Source: Lentzea nigeriaca
GTDB taxonomy: Bacteria; Actinomycetota; Actinomycetes; Mycobacteriales; Pseudonocardiaceae
NCBI RefSeq assembly: GCF_016907955.1
Contig: NZ_JAFBCX010000007.1
Span: 336,849 to 400,848 of the forward strand
Direction: 5' to 3'
DNA length: 64,000 bases
The position numbers were made by a program, and so were the translations under genes. How positions within the stretch are numbered: position 1 is the first letter of the stretch; the number at the start of each line of letters is the position of its first letter. The notes under the pieces are model-generated. The model saw only the letters and a list, made by a program, of their open reading frames with translations. It was not told where the DNA came from and made no database searches. Positions 1 to 7,709 of the stretch are shown one piece after another.

Positions 1-947
1 GCGGTCGCGCCCGGCGCGAGCGGCTCCTTGAGCGACATGATGTTGCCCTCGACGCGGACGGCGTTGTCGCCCACCGAGTCCACGTCGGTGTTGTGCCCGT
101 CGAGGATGAACTTGATCTTCTCGGGGAAGTTGCCTTTGTTCGCGACCTCGATGACGGCCTTCGCCCTCTCACCGCTGCGGTAGCCGGCCTTCGCCGGCAC
201 GAGCGTCAGACCGACCAGCGCCGGGTCCGACTTCGCCACGAGGTAACGCTGGTCGACCCGCATCTGCCTGTCCCGGAAGGCGTCGAGCTTGCGAGTGAGG
301 GTCGCCGGGTCGATGTCGGGGGTGTCGGGATCGACCGTGAGACCGCGGTAGGTGAGGTTCGGCGCGTGCAGCGTGAGATCACCGGAGGGCACGTCCTCGA
401 TGCTGTAGGTGCCGTCGGCCGCGGTCGGGCCCGCCTGCAGGTTGACCGCCACCCCGTCGGCCGAGGTGCCCGTGATCCACGCGCGGCCGCTGAGGTTGCC
501 GTCGCTGACGGGCAGCTTCTGCTCGCCGGGGTTGAACACCTTGTCGCCGTTGGCGTCCACAAAGGAGTAACCGAAGACCCTGCTGCCCCGCAACGGGAAG
601 TCGGCGTTGGTCAGCGACTCGGCGAGGTCGTACCCGAGCTTGGTGCTCGTGTAGTCGAAGATGTCCGAGTTCCGGATCTCGTAGTTCGGCCCCTTGGGCA
701 GCTCCACGCGGTACCGGCCGTCCGCGCCGGTGCGGAAGTCGCCGACCATCTGGCCGGTGTCCACGTTCCGCACGCTCACACCGCGGCCGTTCTTCCGGAC
801 GGCGTCGCCCGTGTCGTAGACGTTGTTGCCGTTGCGGTCGAAGAAGAACAGACCTTCAACGGTGATCTTCTCGTCCTGCGCGAGAGCGGGCGCGCCCGCG
901 GACAGCACGAGGGCAGCCGTCATCGCGACGGCGCAGAAGTTCTTCAC
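1..947 (-). CDS. Secreted multi-domain beta-sandwich protein (SdrD B-like), 3' end outside window
   Basis: The reading frame runs from GTG at 947 off the left edge, so the C-terminus is missing. The first about 24 residues are a signal peptide ending near ALA-QDEK. Two modules follow, each opening with a calcium-loop-like repeat (FDRNGNNVYDTGD and later VDANGDKVFNPGE) and containing the GxYRVELP / GTYSIEDVPSG pattern of SdrD-B or carboxypeptidase-regulatory-like beta domains. A further region (VGLTLVPAKAGYRSGE) looks like another immunoglobulin-like domain of the NEW3/CARDB kind. It is therefore probably a secreted or wall-associated structural or adhesive protein. No catalytic motif is visible. 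The start lies just behind a CTGGGGGA ribosome site. Confidence 0.75.
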   Translation of the reverse strand, partial: MKNFCAVAMTAALVLSAGAPALAQDEKITVEGLFFFDRNGNNVYDTGDAVRKNGRGVSVRNVDTGQMVGDFRTGADGRYRVELPKGPNYEIRNSDIFDYTSTKLGYDLAESLTNADFPLRGSRVFGYSFVDANGDKVFNPGEQKLPVSDGNLSGRAWITGTSADGVAVNLQAGPTAADGTYSIEDVPSGDLTLHAPNLTYRGLTVDPDTPDIDPATLTRKLDAFRDRQMRVDQRYLVAKSDPALVGLTLVPAKAGYRSGERAKAVIEVANKGNFPEKIKFILDGHNTDVDSVGDNAVRVEGNIMSLKEPLAPGAT

Positions 948-1383
948 TGATCCCCCAGGATTCCTACTACTCCACACGGGTAATCGAAATCCCGGGGTCC
1001 GGGTGTTGCGTGATGCCGGTCACTCCGGCAGTCGTGCGGCGGCGGGTCGGACCCAGCTCGCCCGCGAGCACCTCCATCACCTTCCAGCCGGTCGAGGCGG
1101 CTCGTGATCGTGGATCGATCGCCGGAACCTCGGCCCTCCACGACCCGACCTCGGCATCGGTGTCGTGCGCACGCGTTCGCCCATCTCACGATCGTGGTTG
1201 CGCCGAAACTCGGAACCGCCCGCGTCTCTCCCGGACGCGGGCGGTTCCGTCTTACCCCCTGGTGATCAGCGTCCCCCCGGAGCAGATCCCAGCCTTAAGA
1301 CACCGCTGGACTCGTGGATGTTGCCCCGCATGGCAATTGTCACTCGAATGCAGTAAGCCCCAGGCAGGCCTAGGCTGATCTCC
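948..1383. other. Divergent intergenic region with one strong hairpin
   Basis: About 435 bases separate the secreted protein gene (minus) from the CDF transporter (plus). Small open frames here have no ribosome site or recognisable protein. The region should hold both divergent promoters, although I see no convincing -35/-10 pair. The only clear structure is the hairpin at 1211-1249, listed separately. Confidence 0.5.
1211..1249. terminator. 16-bp perfect hairpin, terminator-like
   Basis: The arms CGGAACCGCCCGCGTC (1211-1226) and GACGCGGGCGGTTCCG (1234-1249) pair perfectly around a 7-nt loop. It lies between two divergent genes, so neither gene needs a terminator here, and no T-tract follows on either strand. 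It may be a relic or serve an unseen transcript. Confidence 0.45.
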
Positions 1384-2358
1384 ATGAGCGAGAAGCCGTC
1401 GGGCTCGGGCGAAAGCACACTGACCGTCGTCCTGGCCCTGGTGGTGAACCTGGCGATCGCCATCACCAAGGCCATAGCCGGCGTTCTGACCGGGTCGGCG
1501 GCGATCCTCTCGGAAGCCGCGCACTCGGTCGCCGACACGTTCACCGAAGCCCTGCTGCTCACCGCGCTGCGCCGCTCGGACCGCCCGGCCGACCGCCGCC
1601 ACCCGTTCGGCTACGGCAAGGAGCGCTACTTCTGGTCGCTGCTGGCGGCCGTCTCGATCTTCGCCTCCGGCGCGATGTTCGCTTTCTACGAGGGTTTCAG
1701 CACGGTGTTCGGCGAGTCGGAGGAGCAGACGCGGCCCCTCGTCGGCTACATCGTGCTCACGCTGGCGTTCCTGCTCGAGTGCATCTCGTGGACGCAGGCG
1801 TTCCGGCAGGTCCGCTCCGAGTCCGCCGCGCACGGCCGCGGGTTCTTCGACTTCCTGCGTATGTCCGACGACCCGACCGTGAAGACGGTGTTCCTGGAGG
1901 ACTCGGCCGCCCTGATCGGCCTGGTGCTGGCGTTCGCGGGCCTCGGCCTGCACCAGCTGACCGGGTCGTCGTTGTGGGATGGCCTCGCTTCGTTGGCGAT
2001 CGGCCTGTTGCTGGCCCTGGTCGCCTACATCCTGGCGCGCACCAACAAGGGCCTCCTGATCGGGCGTCAGGCGGATCCCGTGATGGTGAAGGCGATCTGG
2101 CGGCGGCTGTCCGAGGTGCCTGAGGTCGAGGCCGTCGTCGACGTGCTGACGATGCTGATCGGCACCGACCGCGTGCTGCTCTGCGCACGGCTCGACTTCA
2201 CCGACACGCTGACGGCTTTCGAGCTGGAGAACGCGTGCGTGCGCGTCTCCGCGGAGCTGCGTGCGATGTTCCCGGACCTCGACGAGATCTTCCTGGAGCC
2301 GGTGCCGCGCACCGACCCGGACCTGCGCCGCCGCGTGCTCGACCGCTACGGCTTCTAG
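1384..2358 (+). CDS. Cation diffusion facilitator (CDF) family metal exporter
   Basis: This 324-residue inner-membrane protein should export divalent metals (Zn2+, Co2+, Cd2+, Fe2+ or Mn2+) in exchange for protons. TM1 and TM2 are VVLALVVNLAIAITKAIAGV and the region carrying SEAAHSVADT, which is the family metal-site motif (S-x-x-x-H-S-x-x-D-T). It is followed by the conserved RRHPFGYGKERYFWSLLAA segment after TM2. Further TM segments lie at about 75-100, 113-135, 170-190 and 200-220, and a C-terminal cytoplasmic ferredoxin-like dimerisation domain covers about 225-324. Length is normal for the family. It stands alone, and its TAG stop overlaps the stop of the convergent dcd gene (CTAG, 2355-2358). 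The exact metal cannot be told from sequence. Confidence 0.9.
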   Translation: MSEKPSGSGESTLTVVLALVVNLAIAITKAIAGVLTGSAAILSEAAHSVADTFTEALLLTALRRSDRPADRRHPFGYGKERYFWSLLAAVSIFASGAMFAFYEGFSTVFGESEEQTRPLVGYIVLTLAFLLECISWTQAFRQVRSESAAHGRGFFDFLRMSDDPTVKTVFLEDSAALIGLVLAFAGLGLHQLTGSSLWDGLASLAIGLLLALVAYILARTNKGLLIGRQADPVMVKAIWRRLSEVPEVEAVVDVLTMLIGTDRVLLCARLDFTDTLTAFELENACVRVSAELRAMFPDLDEIFLEPVPRTDPDLRRRVLDRYGF

Positions 2359-2936
2359 CGGCGCGTGTCGGTGCGGTGGAAGTTGAGGTAGGCGCGGCTC
2401 GGCGTGGGACCGCGCTGCCCCTGGTACCGGCTGCCTGCCTGCTTCGATCCGTAAGGGTGCTCCGCCGGGCTCGACAGCTTGAACAGGCAGAGCTGCCCGA
2501 TCTTCATGCCGGGGTGCAACGTGATCGGCAGGTTCGCCACGTTCGACAGCTCCAGCGTGATGTGGCCGGAGAAGCCGGGGTCGATGAAGCCCGCCGTCGA
2601 GTGCGTGAGCAGCCCGAGCCGCCCGAGGCTGGACTTGCCTTCGAGACGACCGGCCAGGTCGTCCGGCAGCGTCACCATCTCGTAGGTCGACCCGAGCACG
2701 AACTCGCCAGGATGCAGCACGAAGGGCTCGCCCTCCGGCGTCTCGACCAGGCTCGTCAGGTCGTCCTGCTGCACGGACGGGTCGATGTGGGTGTACTTGG
2801 TGTTGTTGAAGACCCGGAAGAACCGGTCCAGCCGCACGTCGATGCTCGACGGCTGCACCATCCCGACGTCGAACGGGTCGAGCAGCAGACGGCCCGACTC
2901 GACCTCTTTGCGCAGATCCTGGTCACTCAGCAGCAC
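2355..2936 (-). CDS. dcd: dCTP deaminase (possibly bifunctional, dUMP-forming)
   Basis: The 193-residue cytosolic enzyme deaminates dCTP to dUTP for thymidylate synthesis. Family motifs are all present: VQPSSIDVRL near residues 27-36, EGKSSLGRLGL (99-109) with the substrate-binding Ser and Arg, and HSTAGFIDPGFSGHITLELSN carrying the catalytic Glu at 129. The C-terminal YQGQRGPTPSR loop closes over the triphosphate. The actinobacterial homologue in Mycobacterium is known to be bifunctional (dCTP to dUMP); whether this one is cannot be read with certainty. The start is GTG at 2936. It lies just upstream of tRNA-Gly on the opposite strand, and its stop overlaps the convergent CDF gene. Confidence 0.96.
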   Translation of the reverse strand: MLLSDQDLRKEVESGRLLLDPFDVGMVQPSSIDVRLDRFFRVFNNTKYTHIDPSVQQDDLTSLVETPEGEPFVLHPGEFVLGSTYEMVTLPDDLAGRLEGKSSLGRLGLLTHSTAGFIDPGFSGHITLELSNVANLPITLHPGMKIGQLCLFKLSSPAEHPYGSKQAGSRYQGQRGPTPSRAYLNFHRTDTRR

Positions 2937-3009
2937 TCCGACAGGCTAACCGAAGACTCCGGCACGCCTCGTTGCCCGCCTGTGTATGATCGGCGGCGAG
3001 CTTGCTCCT

Positions 3010-3080
3010 GCGGGTGTAGTTCATTGGTAGAACGACAGCTTCCCAAGCTGTAGAGGCGGGTTCGATTCCCGTCACCCGCT
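3010..3080 (+). tRNA. tRNA-Gly, anticodon CCC
   Basis: A complete cloverleaf is visible. The acceptor arms GCGGGTG (3010-3016) and CACCCGC (3073-3079) pair. The anticodon stem is ACAGC/GCTGT with loop TTCCCAA, giving anticodon CCC for GGG codons. The T-arm contains GGTTCGATTCC. The discriminator base is T at 3080 and CCA is not encoded, as is usual in actinomycetes. A terminator hairpin follows directly. Confidence 0.97.
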
Positions 3081-3087
3081 CTCGACT

Positions 3088-3120
3088 CGAAGGCCCTCCT
3101 CGTGAGGGCCTTCGGCGTTT
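3088..3120 (+). terminator. Rho-independent terminator after tRNA-Gly
   Basis: An 11-bp stem, CGAAGGCCCTC (3088-3098) with GAGGGCCTTCG (3104-3114), has a 5-nt loop and is followed by GCGTTT. It ends the tRNA transcript. Confidence 0.85.
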
Positions 3121-3342
3121 CCGGGGTCTGTCAGGCCCTCGGCGGCCGCTTCAGACCGACCAGTCGGCCTGTTTGCCGAGTGAACTGGAATGTTTCACTC
3201 AATGGGGTGACGCCCGACCGAAAAGGGTCGTGACTACGGGTAGAAGTATCCCTGCCGATCGCTCTTTCGATGAATCCGAAGTACCCGATCGGCTGGTTCG
3301 TCGGATACCGCTCTGTAGGCCCGAATTCACCGGGAGTGACCT

Positions 3343-4098
3343 CTGAGACGCGATAATCGAGCCTCGTTCGACGTCCTCGCGTACGCCCTGGCGCAGTGTC
3401 ACGTGGAACGAGTAACCGGCGTATTGCGCGTTGTCGGCAATGCGGGCGGCCTGTTTCATCTCCGCGACGGCGCGGTGGTCGCGGTGGACAGTCCCGGTTC
3501 ACCCGGAGCGGACACGCTGCTGATCAGTTCGGGAATCATCGAAGAAAAGGACTGGGCGGCCGCTCTGGTGGAGAGCGTCGAGACGCGGTCGCTGCAAACG
3601 GCGCTCGTCGCTCGCGGGGTCGTCACGGCCACCGCGGTCCAGGACGTCGCGACAGCCGCCATGCAGGACGGCGCGTTCGCCGTTGCCGCCGGGGAGATCG
3701 AGCGGTGCTGTGTCGACGAATCCGTCGATCCACCCCTGCTACCTGCGACTACCGGCGTCGAGCCCGACCTGTTGCTGGCCGAGACGACCCACCGGCTGGA
3801 CGCCCTGGCCACGCTGCCGTTCCCCCTGTCGCCCTACCGCGACCGCGTGGTGGCCGTCTGCGGGACGGAACCGGCCACCGTGGAACAGCGGCAGATCATC
3901 GAGCTCGCCACCGGAAGACGCAATGCGCGGGACATCGCCTTCGCGCTCGGGCGCGGCCTGCACGCGGTCACCGTCGAAATTTCCCGGATGCTGGGCGACG
4001 GCCTGCTGGAGATCGCCGAGCCCACGACATCGTTCAGCTTTTCACATTGGGGGCTCACCTCGCTGCACCCTCGGGCCCCTAGGGAGGTGGAATGTTAG
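3343..4098 (+). CDS. DUF4388 (PATAN-like) protein with C-terminal winged-helix-like domain
   Basis: First gene of a three-gene roadblock module. The N-terminal 90 residues match the DUF4388 pattern: a helix, then TGVLRVVG, LFHLRDGAVVAVDSPG and LLISSGIIEEKDW. The C-terminal part (TVEQRQIIELATGRRNARDI to SRMLGDGLLEI) reads like a winged-helix fold. The first ATG/GTG in frame is GTG 3403, but it has no ribosome site and would cut off the helix FDVLAYALAQCHVERV that normally begins this domain. A CTG at 3343 sits 6 nt after GGGAG (3332-3336), so I place the start there; 3403 is the conservative alternative. The frame is closed by TGA at 3337. Its stop overlaps the next ORF by 7 nt. The role is probably as adaptor or regulator of the roadblock partners. 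Confidence 0.75.
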   Translation: MRRDNRASFDVLAYALAQCHVERVTGVLRVVGNAGGLFHLRDGAVVAVDSPGSPGADTLLISSGIIEEKDWAAALVESVETRSLQTALVARGVVTATAVQDVATAAMQDGAFAVAAGEIERCCVDESVDPPLLPATTGVEPDLLLAETTHRLDALATLPFPLSPYRDRVVAVCGTEPATVEQRQIIELATGRRNARDIAFALGRGLHAVTVEISRMLGDGLLEIAEPTTSFSFSHWGLTSLHPRAPREVEC

Positions 4099-4508
4099 TA
4101 CTGAGCGGTTCGACCTTTCCGATCCAGGAATGGAGTGAGTTGAACTACGACGCCCTGGGCGCCGAACTCAAGAAGCTTCGAGAGAACGTTGCCGGGGTGA
4201 CCGACACGGTGATAGCCGCGACCGACGGTATCCCCATCCTCGCCGACGTGGCGAAGAACGTCGACCCCGCGCACATTTCCGCACTGGCCGCGTCCGGACT
4301 CGGAATCGCACGCCAGACGACCGAGGTGGTCGGCCTGGGCACCCTCGGCCAGACCGTGGTGTTCGGCAGCGAGGGCTACATGGCCGTGTACGCCATCGGC
4401 CGGCTGTCGCTGATGGTCGTGCTCGGGGACAAGGGGCTGAACCTCGGACGTCTCCTCCACGAGTCCCGGCCCGTGATCGAACGGCTCGGCGCGATCCTGG
4501 CCGCCTAG
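4092..4508 (+). CDS. Roadblock/LC7 domain protein (MglB-like)
   Basis: This 138-residue cytosolic protein has the single roadblock fold across about 20-130: helix ALGAELKKLREN, strands VTDTVIAATDGIPI, then TTEVVGLGTLGQTVVFGS, YMAVYAIGRLSLMVVLGDKG and a final helix. Roadblock proteins regulate small Ras-like GTPases (MglA) or, in actinomycete conservons, act as the CvnB-type subunit. Here no GTPase, DUF742 or sensor kinase gene lies nearby. ATG 4092 is preceded by AGGGAGGTGGA, an excellent ribosome site, and overlaps the previous gene by 7 nt, which suggests translational coupling. Confidence 0.85.
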   Translation: MLVLSGSTFPIQEWSELNYDALGAELKKLRENVAGVTDTVIAATDGIPILADVAKNVDPAHISALAASGLGIARQTTEVVGLGTLGQTVVFGSEGYMAVYAIGRLSLMVVLGDKGLNLGRLLHESRPVIERLGAILAA

Positions 4509-4669
4509 CGCACCGGGTGAGCGAGAAACGGTCGGGGCGCATGTCCACGCTTGGCTCACTGATCTCAACGACGATCTTTTCCGCATGGAGGCGTGTCCGC
4601 ATGCCATCGCGACACCGGAAAGCGGCCACGCCGTCTCGACCACCATTTGACAGAGGGAAGTGGAGTTCG

Positions 4670-5041
4670 ATGAACATCGATATCGCGATGAAAGAGGCCA
4701 TGTCCATCGCCGGCGCCGTCGGCGTCGCACTGGTCGACCACGAGAGCGGGATGTCGCTCGGGACCAGCGGTGGAGGCGACTGGCTGAACCTGGAGATCGC
4801 CGCGGCCGGGAACACCGAGGTCATCCGGTCGAAACTCCGGGTGATGCAGGCGCTCGGCCTCAACGACAGCATCGAGGACATCCTGATCACATTGCACCGC
4901 CAGTACCACCTGATCCGGTTGATGGGCGGCGTGAAAGCCAGGGGTTCGCTCTTCCTCTACCTGGTGCTGGAAAGAGATGTCGCGAATCTCGCCATGGCCA
5001 GGCACCAGCTCAAGCGCATCGAAGCCGAACTGCAGGTGTGA
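4670..5041 (+). CDS. Roadblock-like small protein, third gene of module
   Basis: The frame opens at 4517, but the real start is ATG 4670, 4 nt after AAGTGGAG, giving 123 residues beginning MNIDIAMKEAMSIAGAVGVA. The sequence alternates helix and strand (GVALVDHESGMSLGTSG, ITLHRQYHLIRLMGG, LFLYLVLERDVANLAMARHQ) in the order expected of a roadblock/LC7 fold, though it is more divergent than its neighbour. About 160 bp separate it from the preceding gene, and a strong terminator follows. Two different roadblock-type subunits side by side suggest a heteromeric platform. Function is unknown. Confidence 0.75.
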   Translation: MNIDIAMKEAMSIAGAVGVALVDHESGMSLGTSGGGDWLNLEIAAAGNTEVIRSKLRVMQALGLNDSIEDILITLHRQYHLIRLMGGVKARGSLFLYLVLERDVANLAMARHQLKRIEAELQV

Positions 5042-5045
5042 ATTT

Positions 5046-5084
5046 GTGCTGAAAGGCCTTCCCACGCGGAGGGCCTTTCAGCAC
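5046..5084. terminator. Bidirectional terminator between roadblock module and hypothetical gene
   Basis: A 16-bp stem formed by 5046-5061 and 5069-5084 (GTGCTGAAAGGCC... / ...GGCCTTTCAGCAC) with a 7-nt loop sits in the short gap between two convergent genes and serves both. Confidence 0.8.
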
Positions 5085-5092
5085 CGCGACAA

Positions 5093-5509
5093 TCAGTCGA
5101 CCGGGAGACCCCACGGACGGCGGTCCAGCTCGACCCAGCCTCCACCGCGGGCCAAGGCCGCACGAACACCGGCGACGTGCTGCGCGAACGACGCGAGGTC
5201 GCCATGCAGCAGTTCGGCGCGTTCGACGTCCAACGGGTGCGTGTCGTCGTGCCACAGGTCGACCGGGAACGACGCCACGAACGGCATGGACTGCAGGAGT
5301 TGCAGCAGGGCGACCGAAGGCTGCGCGGTCTCGGCGAGGTAGTCCAGGCGGATCGACTCGCAGGCCGCCAGGAGCTCGCGGACCTGGCGGATGGCGTCCG
5401 CCGGGGTGCCGTCCCACGACGCGTCCGGGTAGACGCGGTCGCTCAGCTCCAGCCAGAGCCGCCAACCCGCGGTCAGTTCCGCGTCGTCTGCGGGAAACCA
5501 GGCACTCAT
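5093..5509 (-). CDS. Hypothetical protein, 138 aa
   Basis: I do not recognise this gene. The chosen start is ATG 5509 (MSAWFPADDAELTAGWRLWL); the open frame continues 22 codons upstream without a better signal. The product is soluble, acidic and mostly helical with many Trp, Leu and Asp residues (WLELSDRVYPDASWDGTPADA, then LLQLLQSMPFVASFPVDLWH). No signal peptide, membrane segment or catalytic motif is visible. High third-position GC supports real coding. It is convergent with the roadblock module and divergent from a small membrane protein gene. Confidence 0.65.
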   Translation of the reverse strand: MSAWFPADDAELTAGWRLWLELSDRVYPDASWDGTPADAIRQVRELLAACESIRLDYLAETAQPSVALLQLLQSMPFVASFPVDLWHDDTHPLDVERAELLHGDLASFAQHVAGVRAALARGGGWVELDRRPWGLPVD

Positions 5510-5601
5510 GCCATCCACTGTGCATGCGCCGCGGCGCATGAGTCTCGTGACGATGACGCACGCCACGGCAACCATCGGGTGATGTGCACGTCTTGAACCG
5601 C

Positions 5602-6060
5602 ATGACGCGAGTGTGGCAAGGACGGACCGCGCTGCTCAGTCTCACGATCGGGCTCGCCATCGGTGTGCTGCTGACGTTGCTCGCCGTGCCGGCGCTCAAG
5701 TACGAGGTCGTCGAGCACGCCAACCTGCTGACGAGGGTGCTGGCCTACGGCTTCCTGCTCGTGCCGATCGCGGTGGTCACCGTGCTGAAGAGCTCCTGCC
5801 CGGTCACGCACACGACCGGGCTCGTAGTGGGGGCGACGGTGGTGCTGGCGACGACGGCCGAGTCCTACACGGGCACGCCGATGCCCTACGTGTGGCTCGC
5901 GGCGGCGACCCTGTTCGGGTGCGCCGCCGCGAGGATCATGAAGAACGAACGCGCTTACGCTTTGACGGCTTCCATGTCGGGAGCGTCGGTCTTGAGCGAG
6001 TCGATCAGCGCGTCGCGCTCGGCCGACGGCTCGGGCTTCGCGAAGCCGATCGCCAGGTAG
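5602..6060 (+). CDS. Small membrane protein with antisense-overlapping C-terminus
   Basis: The hydrophobic N-terminal two-thirds hold three to four TM segments (ALLSLTIGLAIGVLLTLLAV, VLAYGFLLVPIAVVTVL, HTTGLVVGATVVLATTA, YVWLAAATLFGCAAARI). The start is uncertain: ATG 5602, TTG 5593 and GTG 5584 are in frame and none has a strong ribosome site. The last about 35 residues (from about 5955) are the antisense of the symporter C-terminus and have no membrane-protein character. The original stop may therefore have been lost and the gene extended into its convergent neighbour. Function unknown. Confidence 0.6.
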   Translation: MTRVWQGRTALLSLTIGLAIGVLLTLLAVPALKYEVVEHANLLTRVLAYGFLLVPIAVVTVLKSSCPVTHTTGLVVGATVVLATTAESYTGTPMPYVWLAAATLFGCAAARIMKNERAYALTASMSGASVLSESISASRSADGSGFAKPIAR

Positions 6061-7466
6061 AGGACGAGCGAGACCAGCAGCGGAGTCGAGACGATCAGCG
6101 CCTGCGAGACGGTGAAGTCCTTCAGGAACTGCTGTTCGGTGTAGAGGAACACCCAGGTGGCGAGGCCGCCGATGGTCGACGTGAGTGCGGCCGTCGGGCC
6201 GACCTTGCGGAACCACGGGAGCAGGCCGAGCATCAACGGGATCGCGATCGGGCCCATCGTGGCCGCCACCAGGGCGATCACGACCTTCAGCACGAAGCCC
6301 TTGGTGTCCGCGGTCAACGCGATGGTCATCGATAGGCCGATGAACGCGAACGTGGTGATGCGCGCGAGCTTCAGCTGTGCGTCGGCCGACATCGTCAGTG
6401 CGCCCTTCCAGATGCGCGGGAGGATGTCACGGGTGATGACGGCGGTGATGACGTTGGCGTCGGAGGAGACCATCGCCATCGTGTGCGAGAAGAAGCCTGC
6501 GAGGACGAGGCCCACCATGCCCGCGGGGAGCATGGCCTTGCCCATCGCGACGTAGGCCTGCTCGGCGTTGGCGTCCATTCCCGGCACGATCAGCGGCGCC
6601 GCCCACATCGGGAAGAACAGCACGAGCGGCCACACCAGCCACAGCACCGCGGACAGCAGGGCCGAGCGCTTGGCGGCGAAGCCCGACGGGGCCGCCATGT
6701 AGCGCTGGGCCAGGTTCCACATGCCGCCGTTGTACTCGAGCGTCTTGATCAGGAAGAGCGCCATGAAGAACGTCAGCGTGTAGGGACCGGTCAGCGGGTC
6801 GCTGTGGCTCGCGGGGAGCTGGTCCCAGATCTTCCACATGAAGTCGATGCCGCCGAAGTGCGCGGCGACCGCGAAGAACATCGCGAAGCCCGCGAGGCCC
6901 TGGATGACGAACTGGCCGAAGTCGGTCAGCGCGTCGGCCCACAGGCCACCGAGCACCGAGTAGACCATCGTGACCGCACCGACGAGCGCGATGCCCCAGC
7001 CGACAGGCACGCCGGCGAAGCCCTGCAGCAGCAACGCGACGGCGACCCACTTGGCCGCGATGTCGACGACCTTGAGGCCCGCGCCCGCCCACGCCATGAG
7101 CTGCTGGGTCGGCACGTTGTAGCGGATGGCCAGGTACTCGAGCGGCGACTTCACGTCGTGCTTGGCCCGCAGCCGGTTCCACGCGGGCGCCCAGAGGAAC
7201 GCACCGATGCCGACACCGAGACCGATCGTCAGCGACCACCAGATGTAGACCGTGAGGCCGAGCCGGTACGCCTCCGCCGCGAACGCGACGAACATGACGG
7301 CGCTGTACCCGGACATGTGGTGGGAGATGCCCGACAACCACCAGGGCATCTTGCCGCCCGCGGTGAAGAAGTCGGCGATGTTGTTGATCCGCCCGCGGGA
7401 CCAGAGCCCGATGCCGACCATCACCACGAAGTAACCGGCGACCACGATCCAATCGAGGGTGCCCAT
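5955..7466 (-). CDS. Sodium:solute symporter (SSS) family transporter
   Basis: This is a 503-residue integral membrane protein of about 13 TM segments with the LeuT-type SSS architecture. The N-terminus MGTLDWIVVAGYFVVMVGIG is TM1, followed by the family signature ADFFTAGGKMPWWLSGISHH with the Na-site region. GGLWADALTDFGQFVIQ in the middle and SSDANVITAVITRDI near residue 320 are also conserved in sugar or carboxylate symporters. The substrate cannot be assigned. The open frame starts earlier, but ATG 7466 is preceded by AAGGAGGTCAC, a consensus ribosome site, so that start is firm. It is monocistronic, divergent from a LuxR-type regulator that might control it, and overlaps its convergent neighbour by 106 bp. 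Confidence 0.9.
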   Translation of the reverse strand: MGTLDWIVVAGYFVVMVGIGLWSRGRINNIADFFTAGGKMPWWLSGISHHMSGYSAVMFVAFAAEAYRLGLTVYIWWSLTIGLGVGIGAFLWAPAWNRLRAKHDVKSPLEYLAIRYNVPTQQLMAWAGAGLKVVDIAAKWVAVALLLQGFAGVPVGWGIALVGAVTMVYSVLGGLWADALTDFGQFVIQGLAGFAMFFAVAAHFGGIDFMWKIWDQLPASHSDPLTGPYTLTFFMALFLIKTLEYNGGMWNLAQRYMAAPSGFAAKRSALLSAVLWLVWPLVLFFPMWAAPLIVPGMDANAEQAYVAMGKAMLPAGMVGLVLAGFFSHTMAMVSSDANVITAVITRDILPRIWKGALTMSADAQLKLARITTFAFIGLSMTIALTADTKGFVLKVVIALVAATMGPIAIPLMLGLLPWFRKVGPTAALTSTIGGLATWVFLYTEQQFLKDFTVSQALIVSTPLLVSLVLYLAIGFAKPEPSAERDALIDSLKTDAPDMEAVKA

Positions 7467-7709
7467 GTGACCTCCTTGCGTGCACACACGTGTGCCCGCG
7501 AGAGCACCAGGCCTGATGGCGGCGGGAACCTGGCACATCCGCACGGGATATGTGACGTAGGTCTTACGAGACTGTTGCCCCGGGACGGAAGACCTTCAGC
7601 GGTCTTGAATCACGTTTGTGATCCTTGTTCATCCACATGAACCGGCTATTCCGCGTCACACGTCCGAGGGAACGACGTCTCACCTCTGGATGCACGAACG
7701 GAGGTGCTG

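Noticed and set aside
3010..3080. Integration site of a mobile element at tRNA-Gly
   Set aside because: No integrase gene, no direct repeat of the tRNA 3' end and no atypical composition were seen on either side within the window.
3131..3502. Minus-strand open frame downstream of tRNA-Gly
   Set aside because: Low-complexity Arg-rich translation, no ribosome site, and overlap with the start of the DUF4388 gene.
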